DNA from: Paenibacillus sp. SYP-B3998 | GTDB lineage: Bacteria; Bacillota; Bacilli; Paenibacillales; NBRC-103111 | Direction: 5' to 3' | DNA: 64,000 nt | Assembly: GCF_010820665.1 (NCBI RefSeq) | Contig: NZ_JAAIKC010000002.1 | Location: 62,001 to 126,000, forward strand | Shown: positions 17,526-27,049 of the stretch, one piece after another | How positions within the stretch are numbered: position 1 is the stretch's first letter | Layout of the letters: every line of letters starts with the position of its first letter | Program-made: the position numbers and the translations under genes | Notes under the pieces: model-generated | What the model was told of the DNA's origin: nothing | Seen by the model: only the letters and a program-made list of their open reading frames with translations | The model's database searches: none

Positions 17526-20252
17526 TTATTGCTTATCGATTTCTACAATCTTATCGTCCAGAACATAAACCATCACTTGATCGCCAGCTTGGAAGGAAGA
17601 AACAGATAGCTGATCTGCACCTTTGTGATAATAAGCTCTTGGATAAAGATTATAAGTTGTTCTATCGTTAGAACTAGATGGTTTAAAATTCATTTGATTC
17701 ACAATGTTGTTATAGCTGGCAAACTCTCTCTTTGCAGCAGCTGCAACTTGAATGACCTGCTTATCTCCGGCATCTTTCATCACCTGTACACGATCACCAA
17801 CTTTAATCGATGAGAAGCTTAATGCGGCTCCGCCATTTAATTTTACAGCATAGTTACTTCCAGCGGCAAACACTTGGTTCTTCCCTGTAAAATCCTGTAC
17901 AGTTAAGCTCGAACTCGCTACATCAACAGCTGTAACTTTGCCTCGAATAGCACTTATCAGTTCTGCTTTCACTACGGCCGTGCCTTTAAATGTCAGCTTC
18001 ACATACTCATCAGGCACAAAATCTGTTATCGCTCCAACGCTTTGATCGGCCCTAACAATAGGTACATTATCAAGATTAACAACATAAGAGGTGTTCGCTT
18101 CATCAGTTACGGTTACTTGTTTTGCGTTGACATTGCTTAATATCGTTTTGTAAAGTCCCGTTTTACTTGTGACAATCTTCGTAACGATGGATTGATCGTA
18201 GCTAAGGATCAAGCTAATATTTTCACCAAGCTTCAAATCGGAAAGCGTACTATTCGGTTTATTAGCCAACTCAACGACTGGGGCATAGTTAAGCTTAAAG
18301 CTTAAGCTTTGGCCACTGTCTGTTTTCAATGTAATATCGCTTGTCGTCAGGTTAAGCTGCGTTAAAGTACCGTCTAATTGGTTCGACATTTGAATTTGAG
18401 TTACATTGTTTTTGGAAACCAACAAATCTACATATTTGCCTGTCGTAAAAGTACTCACGAAGCTAGTAAATGGAAGCTTCATACCTGCATACATAATGGA
18501 CATCGACTCAGATAATTGGTAGGCATGCGGGGAGCCTGAATTATCTTTTACTGTTAAAATCTTATTTGTTTGATCATAAGAAATAATTTTAGCAAAGTAT
18601 AAGTTCTCGATCGATCGATTCGTTACGGTAATTCGTGTAACCTTATTATTCAGAACATCCAGTTTGAGCTGATCACCGGGAGCAAGATCATATAAACTAG
18701 CTGTCGTCAGGCCATTGATCATCACTTGCACATTATCACCAAGGAAATAAGACCCTAGCTGGCCACCTGCCGTTTTGATAATCGTTAGGTACGTTTTATC
18801 ATCACTAATTGCTTTAAGTGTACCTTCTACACTAGTACCCACATCAGCTTGTTTTTTAACAAGCACTTTAGTAATCACGCTATTTTGAACCGTGTATTCA
18901 ATTGCATCTCCAACGTGAAGCGAATTAACATCAATCAAACTGTTATCAGGCAAAGTAGCAATTAAATTACTCGAAAATCCGAAAGTTTCAGGTTGACCTG
19001 ATGTACTTTCGAGTATTGTCAGTTGTTTACCGTCTTTATTAAGCGTTTGAATCGTCCCGTTTACCGTTTTATTTACCGGTACTTGTTTGACAACGATGGA
19101 TGTAATTTTGTCGCCTTTTACAATCTTACTTTTTCTTAATTGAATCGTACTTCCACTCACGATGGAACCAAGGCTGAGGCCTCTCCCATCCACGTCGGTT
19201 ACGGCAACATCAGTAGCAAGATCATATACCTCAAAATTGTCGAGAGTAGCTTTCAATCCATTGATATTTAAGTTTAATAATTTGCCCTCATGAATGTCCA
19301 TTTGTAGTTCATCGTTCAGTACTTCAACGTAGTAAGCCGTACCGCTTACTTGTACAAGCGAGACCTCGTACGTTTCTTGAATTGTTTTGGCAGCAATTGG
19401 ATTATCGTCCTTTTTACCATAAAAAACAGCGTTCGTTGAAAGTTTATAGGTGCTTGTGTTCCCATCTTTGTCCATGATAGCGATGCTTCCGCTCGTCAAG
19501 CTGGTCATATAGCCTTTAACCGCTCGCGAAGGCAGAGTAGCCAATTCTTTTTGTGAACGACTTAGGAAAGCGGCCATCTGAGCTCGTGTTACAGCACCTT
19601 TTGGTTGGAAAGAACCGTCCTCAAATCCATTTACAACTTGCAAAGCAACGGCTGCATTCACATAACCAAGAGCTGTGTAGCTAATCGCACTATTGTCTTT
19701 GAAAGCTGTTGGCGTTGAAGACATACTTTGCGCAAGCGATACCTTGCCAATAGCTCTAATCACGACTTCAGCTACCCATTCCCTTGTCGCTTTTTTCTGA
19801 CCCCAAACCTCTTTCGAAGTATCTCCTTGCGCTCTTGCTTTTTCTTCTTCGTTAGAAATCAAGCCTTTTTGAAGTGCAATTGCTACATAATTTCGAGCGT
19901 ATTTATCAACGGCCATAAAATCAGGAAAGATTGTGGATGCTGTCATCGCATCTACTTCGCCTTGAAGACCCATCATCCGGGTAGCCATGATCAGTACATC
20001 TTGCTGTGAAACAGAATTTTCGGCCCGATACGCGCCATCCTCATAGCCTTCGATAATACCTTCCAAGGCTAACTTGGAAATATGACGAATCCCCCAATAA
20101 TCGGATTTTACATCTGGAAAGGATAATTTAACATTCGAATTCGTAGATGAAGATGAGTTCTGGTTAGCAGATTCGGCAAGAGCTGGCGTTGCCGCCAAGC
20201 TGGTCACGATTAACGAACTTAGAATAGCACTTGCTAATTTCCTATTTTTCAT
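17526..20252 (-). CDS. S-layer homology (SLH) domain surface protein with beta-rich repeats
   Basis: 908 residues. Signal peptide 1-26 (MKNRK, hydrophobic core, ALA cleavage). Three SLH domains at about 44-95, 108-170 and 183-235 (FPDVKSDYWG, FPDFMAVDKYARNYV, FKDNSAISYTALGYV), which bind pyruvylated wall polymer. From about 245 to 850 there are roughly eight beta-rich repeats of 65-90 residues, each opening with a G-x-[LIV] strand and ending in a V/I-T-x-I-x-V strand. SLH at the N-terminus anchors the repeats outward. The start ATG follows GAGGAG with a rather long 12-base spacer. It is 29 bases after the GerMN lipoprotein gene. Function of the repeats is unknown. Confidence 0.88.
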   Translation of the reverse strand: MKNRKLASAILSSLIVTSLAATPALAESANQNSSSSTNSNVKLSFPDVKSDYWGIRHISKLALEGIIEGYEDGAYRAENSVSQQDVLIMATRMMGLQGEVDAMTASTIFPDFMAVDKYARNYVAIALQKGLISNEEEKARAQGDTSKEVWGQKKATREWVAEVVIRAIGKVSLAQSMSSTPTAFKDNSAISYTALGYVNAAVALQVVNGFEDGSFQPKGAVTRAQMAAFLSRSQKELATLPSRAVKGYMTSLTSGSIAIMDKDGNTSTYKLSTNAVFYGKKDDNPIAAKTIQETYEVSLVQVSGTAYYVEVLNDELQMDIHEGKLLNLNINGLKATLDNFEVYDLATDVAVTDVDGRGLSLGSIVSGSTIQLRKSKIVKGDKITSIVVKQVPVNKTVNGTIQTLNKDGKQLTILESTSGQPETFGFSSNLIATLPDNSLIDVNSLHVGDAIEYTVQNSVITKVLVKKQADVGTSVEGTLKAISDDKTYLTIIKTAGGQLGSYFLGDNVQVMINGLTTASLYDLAPGDQLKLDVLNNKVTRITVTNRSIENLYFAKIISYDQTNKILTVKDNSGSPHAYQLSESMSIMYAGMKLPFTSFVSTFTTGKYVDLLVSKNNVTQIQMSNQLDGTLTQLNLTTSDITLKTDSGQSLSFKLNYAPVVELANKPNSTLSDLKLGENISLILSYDQSIVTKIVTSKTGLYKTILSNVNAKQVTVTDEANTSYVVNLDNVPIVRADQSVGAITDFVPDEYVKLTFKGTAVVKAELISAIRGKVTAVDVASSSLTVQDFTGKNQVFAAGSNYAVKLNGGAALSFSSIKVGDRVQVMKDAGDKQVIQVAAAAKREFASYNNIVNQMNFKPSSSNDRTTYNLYPRAYYHKGADQLSVSSFQAGDQVMVYVLDDKIVEIDKQ

Positions 20253-20281
20253 TATATGTATATACTCCTCTGCACCTTCAT

Positions 20282-20866
20282 TTAATTAGGTCGTTTGATT
20301 GGATAAGGAAGCTCTAGATGTCCCATTAAACTTTCAACCTGTTTTCCATCCTTCAGTACAAATAGTGCTTTCACTTCAGGAAATTGAAAAGCTGTTTTCT
20401 TTAAAGCCTGCAAAAATAAATCTTCCCCAGGCGCACCTAACTGCGTTTTTGGACCAAATTTAAGATCGACTTTCAACTCTCCCTTGGTCTTATCGAACAC
20501 GACATTCGTAAACTTCATATCGTCAAATAAAGAAACGGCTTTACTATCGTCACTCTTTCCGAGAGCGTTCAGAGAAGCTTGATAGATATCACTTTCCTGT
20601 TTAAAGCTGATCGTGACTTCCTGTTCGATTAATTTCATCTCATCTTGGTCACTGTAATAGGCTTTAACCTTCTTTTGCATCAAAGGTTCAGCCGAAGATG
20701 TTGGTGTCGGTTGTGGGCTTTGAGCAATAGGTGTAGGCTGTGCCGGTACCGTCGATTGAGGCGTAGCGCCTCCGACAAGCAAGCCTTTTTGACCGCATGC
20801 AGTTACAGTTAAAGTGATGGCACTTACAAGAAGCGCCCCTTGAAATAGGCGACTTGTTTTTGTCAT
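20282..20866 (-). CDS. GerMN-domain lipoprotein
   Basis: 194 residues from ATG 20864-20866, 8 bases behind AAGGAG; a GTG three codons upstream overlaps the ribosome site and is rejected. The signal peptide ends in the lipobox VTAC, so the protein should be lipid-anchored outside the membrane. A Pro/Thr/Gln-rich spacer (about 35-60) is followed by one GerMN domain (about 65-185). B. subtilis GerM, needed for sporulation and germination, has two such domains; this one has a single copy. The neighbours are an amidase upstream and an SLH protein downstream, which suggests a cell-envelope role. Confidence 0.8.
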   Translation of the reverse strand: MTKTSRLFQGALLVSAITLTVTACGQKGLLVGGATPQSTVPAQPTPIAQSPQPTPTSSAEPLMQKKVKAYYSDQDEMKLIEQEVTISFKQESDIYQASLNALGKSDDSKAVSLFDDMKFTNVVFDKTKGELKVDLKFGPKTQLGAPGEDLFLQALKKTAFQFPEVKALFVLKDGKQVESLMGHLELPYPIKRPN

Positions 20867-20918
20867 CTCACTCACTCCTTAGAGCTTCCTTCTGGAAGCC
20901 AGCTTCTTAAGCCTAAGC

Positions 20919-22430
20919 TTATTTAAGATCCAAGTATTCTTTGATGGCTGTTACGATTGATGTAGCTACTTGATCCTGGAAAGCATCTTTATACATCGCT
21001 GCTTCGTCGTCTTTATTGGACAAATACCCCACTTCTACAAGCACAGCTGGCATTGTGGTTTTCTTAATGACACGAAAATCCGCTTCGCGAACTTTGCGAT
21101 CTGCAAACCCCGTTGCAGCAACAACATTCTTGTGTACGACATTGGCAAAAGATAAGCTTTCAGGCCGATTATAATACGTTTCCGTTCCTGTAATGTTAGC
21201 TTTGGCGCTATTCCCATGAATGGACAGGAATAGATCAACTTGATTATCGTTAGCGAAGGCAACGCGATCGTCGAGTTCAACAAATGTATTGTCCGAACGG
21301 GTCATTAGCACTTCAAGACGCTTGTCCTGAGAAAGAAGCTTGCTTACCTTCTTCGCTGTAGCTAATGTAAAATCCTTCTCATGCTTGCCTGTAATCGATA
21401 AAGCACCTGGATCTTTATCCCCATGACCCGCGTCAATCATAACAGTTAAATGATGTTCACCGATCGTCGCTATCCATTGATTGGTTGGCTTCGTCGTTTG
21501 AATTTTATAATCCGCTGAGCTCTTCAAATCCAAAATGACACGCACTGTATCAGGACTATCCGAATAATTTGAAAAACGGATTTTTTGCACGAGGGGATGC
21601 TTGGAGGACATCTCACCTGCGTTATTAACCAAAAGCTTTTGAAATGAATCATCAAGCTTCGTATTTGGGAAATCAAAGACGATCCTGTTCGGATTTGCCA
21701 GCTTCATGATGGTTGGTTTTAATACACCATCTTTTGCAAGGACGACAAGATCCTTTGCTGAAAGTTCAATGGACGTAAGCAGATGTGTATTTGGATTCAG
21801 CGGTTTGTCCCCTGTTCCAGTGCCGGTTCCAGGCGGTGGTGTGGTACCTGTTACAGGAGGCTTTGTTCCTGTTGAAGGTGTCGATGGGTTTGTCGGCTTA
21901 GTCGGCAGCACCTCCCCTTGAGGCTTGCCATTTTTATCATCAACCACATCAACAGGCTCAACTACAGGCTTGGATGACAAATCGTCTTTCTTGAACATGT
22001 GAACGGAGGAGGTTATCGAATCCCAATTGAACTCAACTCCCAATTTCGCGCCAACAAAGCTTAACGGCAGCATTGTACTCCCCTCGATGATGACGGGAGA
22101 AATAGCCATTTTCTCATTAACCCCATTAATCTTAGAAGTTTTGCTGTCAATTGTCAGTTCAATCAAAACATCACTTTTTTTAATCGTAACTTTACGCAGC
22201 GCGGCATCCCAAGTAACTTTAGCACCAAGCTCCTCGGCAATGATACGAACAGGCACGATTGTATAGCCCTCTCCAACAATTCTAGGAGAAGGATCTTCTT
22301 TTTTTATAACAAGTTGCTTTTCATTCATATACAATTTAATCGTGTTCGGAGACGCTTCATTTCCAAAAGCATACGTAGGAAGAAGGAGTATAAACACGAC
22401 TAGCGTCAAAAAAATAGCAGGAAATTTCAT
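20919..22430 (-). CDS. N-acetylmuramoyl-L-alanine amidase (stalk-AMIN-Amidase_3)
   Basis: 503 residues. Signal peptide 1-24; copper-amine-oxidase-N-like stalk domain about 27-145; Pro/Thr-rich linker about 160-215; AMIN domain about 217-320, usually a wall-polymer binder; Amidase_3 catalytic domain about 328-502. Zinc and catalytic residues are visible: His in IDAGHGDKD, Glu in GKHEKDF, His in SIHGNS and Glu in LVEVGYLSN. It cleaves the lactyl-amide bond of peptidoglycan. Two ATGs are adjacent; the second (22428-22430) has the better 6-base spacing from GAGG. It heads the group with the GerMN lipoprotein and the SLH protein. Confidence 0.9.
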   Translation of the reverse strand: MKFPAIFLTLVVFILLLPTYAFGNEASPNTIKLYMNEKQLVIKKEDPSPRIVGEGYTIVPVRIIAEELGAKVTWDAALRKVTIKKSDVLIELTIDSKTSKINGVNEKMAISPVIIEGSTMLPLSFVGAKLGVEFNWDSITSSVHMFKKDDLSSKPVVEPVDVVDDKNGKPQGEVLPTKPTNPSTPSTGTKPPVTGTTPPPGTGTGTGDKPLNPNTHLLTSIELSAKDLVVLAKDGVLKPTIMKLANPNRIVFDFPNTKLDDSFQKLLVNNAGEMSSKHPLVQKIRFSNYSDSPDTVRVILDLKSSADYKIQTTKPTNQWIATIGEHHLTVMIDAGHGDKDPGALSITGKHEKDFTLATAKKVSKLLSQDKRLEVLMTRSDNTFVELDDRVAFANDNQVDLFLSIHGNSAKANITGTETYYNRPESLSFANVVHKNVVAATGFADRKVREADFRVIKKTTMPAVLVEVGYLSNKDDEAAMYKDAFQDQVATSIVTAIKEYLDLK

Positions 22431-22661
22431 CATTCACCTCTATGTAATGTCGGAATTAGGAAGTTTTATCGAGCTTAAATAACCAATGTATCAGAATCTA
22501 GCAGCAACACTGTAATTATATCAAAATAGCAAACTTACTGACAACAAAACCTCCGTTCTTGCGACAATCTAGTATACTATTAGACGTGTTATTCTGCCAA
22601 AAGTTGCAAAGTAATCATATAAAAAATAAAATTTATCATTCTGAGAATAACTATAGGGAAC

Positions 22662-22703
22662 AAAAAAAAGGCCATGCCAATTGAACATCAATTAGCACGC
22701 CTT
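22662..22703 (-). terminator. Rho-independent terminator after leuD
   Basis: Stem with a one-base bulge: AAGGCCATGCCAATTGA (22668-22684) against TCAATTAGCACGCCTT (22688-22703); eight T residues follow on the minus strand. It lies 10 bases beyond the leuD stop. Confidence 0.8.
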
Positions 22704-22713
22704 ATTCGAGGTT

Positions 22714-23319
22714 TTATTTATAAGCCAAACGCTCTTTATGAGCTTCTTCATATGCGGTAATTTTGTCCACGTGTTGAAGCGTTAACCCGATATCATCTAA
22801 ACCTTGCAGCAAAAATTGACGGCGATGCTCGTCTAGATCGAACGTAATGCTGAGACCGTAGTCATCAGTCAACTTGTTATTCTCCAGATCTACATGCAGC
22901 TTATAGCCATCATGTTTCGCTGTCCGTTGGAATAAATCTTCCACCTGCTCTTCGGACAATTTAATGGGCAGAATGCCGTTTTTGAAACAGTTGTTGTAGA
23001 AAATATCTGCGTATGATGGTGCAATAATAACACGGAAGCCAAAATCTTGAATCGCCCAAGGGGCATGTTCACGGGAGGATCCGCAACCGAAGTTTGCTCT
23101 GGAAATCAACACGGAAGCTCCTTGATAGCGTTCTTGATTCAAAGGGAAATTCTCGATCACATTGCCCGCTTCATCCCATCTCCATTCAAAGAAGAGAAAT
23201 TGACCGAAGCCGGAACGTTCGATTCTTTTCAAAAATTGCTTAGGAATAATTGCATCTGTATCTACATTCACTCGATCAACTGGGCCAACAAGACCCGAGT
23301 GTAGTTTAAAAGCGTCCAT
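22714..23319 (-). CDS. leuD: 3-isopropylmalate dehydratase small subunit
   Basis: 201 residues from ATG 23317-23319, which follows AAGGAG with a 9-base spacer; the open frame runs 15 codons further without support. Family marks are the [10 protein letters not shown] segment near residue 23 and [14 protein letters not shown] near residue 70, part of the swivelling domain that completes the aconitase-like active site. With LeuC it isomerises 2- to 3-isopropylmalate in leucine synthesis. It lies 57 bases after leuC, and the pair ends with a terminator. leuA and leuB are not adjacent. Confidence 0.95.
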   Translation of the reverse strand: MDAFKLHSGLVGPVDRVNVDTDAIIPKQFLKRIERSGFGQFLFFEWRWDEAGNVIENFPLNQERYQGASVLISRANFGCGSSREHAPWAIQDFGFRVIIAPSYADIFYNNCFKNGILPIKLSEEQVEDLFQRTAKHDGYKLHVDLENNKLTDDYGLSITFDLDEHRRQFLLQGLDDIGLTLQHVDKITAYEEAHKERLAYK

Positions 23320-23376
23320 ATTCACATTCTCCTTAGAGTTTTTCGTTAGAAAAACTAACTTCATACACCAATTTAA

Positions 23377-24798
23377 TTAAGCTTGTTGGTATTCTTTAAC
23401 TTCCCAATCGCGCACATCGAAGAAATGACCTTTAATTGCTGCAGCAACAGCCATAGCTGGAGAAACAAGATGTGTACGTCCTCCGCGACCTTGACGCCCT
23501 TCGAAATTACGGTTTGAAGTCGAGGCGCAACGTTGGCCCGGTTTAAGTACGTCTGGGTTCATCGCTAAACACATACTGCAACCTGCATCGCGCCATTCGA
23601 AGCCAGCATTCGAGAAAATTTTGTCCAAACCTTCTTTTTCAGCTTGAATTTTGACCCGGCCGGAACCTGGAACAACGATTGCCGTAACGCTAGGATCTAC
23701 GGTGTACCCTTGAGCAATTTTGGCCGCCGCACGAAGGTCTTCAATACGACCGTTGGTGCAAGAACCGATAAATACATAATCCACTTTCAACTCCGTCATC
23801 GGAGTTCCTGGCGTTAAATCCATATATTCAAGCGCTTTTTCAGCAGCTTTACGTTCATTTTCGGTTTCGAAACTTTGTGGATCTGGCACCAATGCATTGA
23901 CACCTGTCCCCATCCCTGGGCTTGTTCCCCAGGTAACTTGCGGGATCAAAGAATCCGCATCGAAGTCAACTGTCCAATCATATGTTGCGCCTTCGTCCGT
24001 TACATAGTTTTTCCATTGTTCAACCGCTGCATCGAATCCAGCGCCTTGAGGCACATATTCACGACCGCGCAGGTAGTTAAAAGTAGTTTCATCAGGAGCG
24101 ATTAGACCTGCTCTAGCTCCACCTTCAATGGACATATTGCATACAGTCATACGCTCTTCCATGGAAAGACCACGAATCGCTTCACCTGTATATTCAATAA
24201 CATAACCAGTAGCGAAATCCGTACCGTATTTTGCGATAACGCCAAGGATTAAGTCCTTTGCCGTTACACCTGGCTTCAGGCTGCCGTTAATACGCACTTC
24301 TAATGTTTTGGCTTTGGACTGCTGAAGCGTTTGTGTAGCAAGTACGTGCTCAACTTCACTCGTCCCAATACCAAAAGCCAGAGCGCCGAATGCACCGTGT
24401 GTAGAAGTATGGCTATCGCCGCATACGATAGTTTTTCCCGGGTGTGTAAGACCTAACTCAGGACCCATAACGTGAACGACACCTTGGTCGATGCTGTCGA
24501 GATCAAATAGTGTAACGCCGAAATCACGGCAGTTTTGAGAAAGTGTATCAATTTGTTGTTTGGAAATCGGATCCGTAATGTTAAAACGGTCCTTTGTTGG
24601 AACGTTATGATCCATTGTGGCAAAAGTCAGATCCGGTCTGCGAACTTTACGTCCTGACAAACGAAGACCCTCAAATGCTTGTGGTGAAGTTACTTCATGA
24701 ACCAGTTGCAAGTCAATATAGATAACGCTTGGCTTGCCTTCTTCCTGGTTGATGACGTGATTTTCCCAAATTTTCTCGAACATTGTCTTTTTACTCAT
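23377..24798 (-). CDS. leuC: 3-isopropylmalate dehydratase large subunit
   Basis: 473 residues. Aconitase-family features: [14 protein letters not shown] near 130, [14 protein letters not shown] near 350 and CSMCLAMN near 410, whose three Cys hold the 4Fe-4S cluster. The start ATG follows GAGGTGA at a 6-base spacing. It forms the LeuCD heterodimer with the downstream gene. A LysR regulator is divergently transcribed 254 bases away, and a LysR-type site lies between them, which suggests local control. I see no leucine T-box in front of it. Confidence 0.95.
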   Translation of the reverse strand: MSKKTMFEKIWENHVINQEEGKPSVIYIDLQLVHEVTSPQAFEGLRLSGRKVRRPDLTFATMDHNVPTKDRFNITDPISKQQIDTLSQNCRDFGVTLFDLDSIDQGVVHVMGPELGLTHPGKTIVCGDSHTSTHGAFGALAFGIGTSEVEHVLATQTLQQSKAKTLEVRINGSLKPGVTAKDLILGVIAKYGTDFATGYVIEYTGEAIRGLSMEERMTVCNMSIEGGARAGLIAPDETTFNYLRGREYVPQGAGFDAAVEQWKNYVTDEGATYDWTVDFDADSLIPQVTWGTSPGMGTGVNALVPDPQSFETENERKAAEKALEYMDLTPGTPMTELKVDYVFIGSCTNGRIEDLRAAAKIAQGYTVDPSVTAIVVPGSGRVKIQAEKEGLDKIFSNAGFEWRDAGCSMCLAMNPDVLKPGQRCASTSNRNFEGRQGRGGRTHLVSPAMAVAAAIKGHFFDVRDWEVKEYQQA

Positions 24799-24897
24799 AC
24801 CCAGTCACCTCTTGTCATTATCCGCTCTTAAATGATTACGTTTAATACCCTCATAACGTATACTAGCACGAATTCGTTATTTGGTGAAAGACACAAT

Positions 24898-24916
24898 AAC
24901 TATAAGGTTCATAGTT
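24898..24916. promoter_or_regulatory. Candidate LysR-type binding site between leuC and the LysR gene
   Basis: AACTAT, 7 bases, ATAGTT forms a perfect 6-base inverted repeat, fitting the T-N11-A type site of LysR regulators. A second, wider repeat ATAACG (24853-24858) and CGTTAT (24875-24880) lies closer to leuC and would overlap a TAGTAT -10 element on the minus strand. Both lie in the 254-base divergent region. Confidence 0.45.
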
Positions 24917-25052
24917 TATTCCTATAAGTAACACAGAATATCGACACTCAATTTCTTTCTATATCAGAGCGTATTCTTGTATACTAAGGACAAGCTTCAT
25001 AGGTAAAAACAATAATGAAAATGCGCTTTATATAAAAGGAGACCCTTCTATC

Positions 25053-25946
25053 ATGGAATTACGCCAACTTCAATATGCCATTCAAATCGCTGTAGAGCGT
25101 AACTTCTCGCGCGCAGCAGAGAAACTTCATATCGCCCAGCCTTCCCTCAGCCAGCAGCTGTCCAAGCTTGAGAAAGAGATTGGCGTTCTGCTGTTTCAAC
25201 GCAGCACCAACTCCGTGGAGCTTACGCATGCAGGCTCTCTTTTTGTTGAAAAATCGCAAAAAATTCTGGACATGGTCGAGCAGCTTAAAAAGGAGATGGA
25301 AGACATTTCGCAAATGAAAAAAGGCCGACTTGTTGTTGGGAGCATGCCGATAACGGGTTCAACGATCCTTCCCTTTGTCGTGCCTGTTTTTCGAACTGCG
25401 TACCCAGACATTGAGATTTCTCTCGTCGAAGAAACTTCGGCGAACTTAGAAACCCTTACGAACAACGGTCAAACGGACATAAGCCTCCTTTCTCTCCCGC
25501 TTCGTGAAGATTCGCTTGTGTACGAAACGCTGTTGGAAGAAGAGTTCGTTCTTGCGGTTCCACCGAGTCATCCACTTGCGGCAAGCGCGGCGCCTGTCCG
25601 CATTGAACAGCTAGCGAACGATGCCTTCATCGCGTTGAAAAAAGGACAAGGGTTTCGTAAATTAACACTCGATCTCTGTCAAAAAGCCGGGATTACACCC
25701 AATATCGTTTTCGAATCAAGTAACATGGAAACTGTTCAATCACTCGTTGCCGCTGGAATGGGCATAGCCTTTGTACCTTATCTCATCTCAAGAAGAAACC
25801 TAAGCGAGCTTTCCCCTATATATCTTCCGCTAGAAGGTCGACCTACGCGCACGCTTGTAATCGCTTATAAGAAAGGACGCTATATTTCCAAAGCTGCCGA
25901 AGCTTTTATTTCTACAATGAAAGAAGTCATGAGCAGTATTGTCTAG
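25053..25946 (+). CDS. LysR-family transcriptional regulator
   Basis: 297 residues, standard length. The N-terminal winged helix (1-62) has the usual MELRQLQYAIQIAVERNFSR start and the recognition segment AQPSLSQQLSKLEKEIG. Residues 90-290 form the two-lobed effector domain. Ribosome site AAAAGGAG lies 11 bases before ATG. It is divergent from leuCD, so regulation of leuCD by a pathway intermediate is the natural hypothesis. The WYL regulator gene follows 20 bases later on the same strand. Confidence 0.92.
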   Translation: MELRQLQYAIQIAVERNFSRAAEKLHIAQPSLSQQLSKLEKEIGVLLFQRSTNSVELTHAGSLFVEKSQKILDMVEQLKKEMEDISQMKKGRLVVGSMPITGSTILPFVVPVFRTAYPDIEISLVEETSANLETLTNNGQTDISLLSLPLREDSLVYETLLEEEFVLAVPPSHPLAASAAPVRIEQLANDAFIALKKGQGFRKLTLDLCQKAGITPNIVFESSNMETVQSLVAAGMGIAFVPYLISRRNLSELSPIYLPLEGRPTRTLVIAYKKGRYISKAAEAFISTMKEVMSSIV

Positions 25947-25966
25947 CAAAACGGGAGGCATTCACG

Positions 25967-26929
25967 GTGAATAAAACACAGCGATTGATTCATTTGATGA
26001 TGGCAGTTAATGAACGTATGCAGTTCACTGTTAAAGAAATGGCTGATGAATTCGGCGTTTCCGACAGAACCATGCACCGCGATCTGCAGGAATTAAGCGA
26101 GCTCGGCATGCCCCTTTACACGGAATTCGGCCCTCATGGCGGTTACCGCTTGCTGAAAAAACGCATGCTGCCTCCGATCCTGTTCTCGGAACAGGAGGCC
26201 GTTGCCATGTTTTTCGCCTTTCAATCGCTCCAATATTACGGAGCGCTGCCTTTTGAAGCGGAATCGACTTCCGCCCTTCATAAATTTTATCATTACCTTC
26301 CGACTGATGTAAGAACAAAGATTGATGCGCTCAAGGATCGCGTTTCGTTTTGGACACCGTATCGAACGCAGAGCTCACCATTTTTGCAGCAGCTGCTTGA
26401 AGCTTCCATCGAGGGTCATCCTTTACTTATGAGTTATGCCTCAAAAGAGGGAATCAAGCAAAGAACGATTCAACCGATAGGCATATATGCGAGTCATGGC
26501 TTTTGGTACTTACCCTCTTATTGCTTTTTAAAAGAAGGATTTCTTTTATTCCGTGCTGACCGAATCATTTCTCTGGAGCCTGCTCATTCAAGTCAACCTA
26601 GTAAGGATTTCAGAAACTATACCATTCCGGACTGGCTCCTTGCTGGCGCAGCATATGAAGGTCAACCGCAGCCGAAGCTTAATCTACGCGTCAGATTAAC
26701 TCCAAATGGTATTCGCGCTTATGAACGCAGCAATGGTTTCAATGGTGCTTTAACACTCGATAAGGATGGCAGCGGTATGCTTGTAGCCGACATGCTGCCT
26801 GACAATTTAGCTTACTTTTCCAGCTATTTTCTTAGTCTTGGCGCTGATGCGATTGTTGAAGAGCCCTTCGAAATGGTTGATTGGATCCGCGAACAGATCC
26901 GAGCTATGCAGCAGGCTTATGAGGTATAA
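25967..26929 (+). CDS. HTH and WYL domain transcriptional regulator (YafY type)
   Basis: 320 residues. A DeoR-like helix-turn-helix occupies residues 1-55 (VKEMADEFGVSDRTMHRDLQE), and a WYL-like domain lies about 140-210, followed by a C-terminal WCX-type extension. WYL domains bind nucleic acid or other ligands and occur in regulators of stress, repair and defence genes, but this stand-alone type is a common housekeeping regulator in Bacillales. The start is GTG 25967, 8 bases after GGGAGG. An SDR gene begins 120 bases downstream on the same strand and is a possible target. No defence genes surround it. Confidence 0.85.
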   Translation: MNKTQRLIHLMMAVNERMQFTVKEMADEFGVSDRTMHRDLQELSELGMPLYTEFGPHGGYRLLKKRMLPPILFSEQEAVAMFFAFQSLQYYGALPFEAESTSALHKFYHYLPTDVRTKIDALKDRVSFWTPYRTQSSPFLQQLLEASIEGHPLLMSYASKEGIKQRTIQPIGIYASHGFWYLPSYCFLKEGFLLFRADRIISLEPAHSSQPSKDFRNYTIPDWLLAGAAYEGQPQPKLNLRVRLTPNGIRAYERSNGFNGALTLDKDGSGMLVADMLPDNLAYFSSYFLSLGADAIVEEPFEMVDWIREQIRAMQQAYEV

Positions 26930-27049
26930 TATTCCGTAAATACGATGACAAGATCTGTCAACGATTACGTGTAGCATGAGAGCTGTAGTCAACTTAAGAT
27001 GATGGCTAAGCCAGTAATTCTGGCAATAACACGCTTGGGAGGCGCAGCA

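Noticed and set aside
24799..25052. Leucine T-box in front of leuC
   Set aside because: No TGG-ACCGCG core or terminator could be found on the minus strand; the region looks like a divergent promoter instead.
25967..26929. WYL regulator as a sign of a defence island
   Set aside because: No nuclease, toxin, CRISPR or other defence gene is near; the neighbours are metabolic and this regulator type is common outside defence loci.
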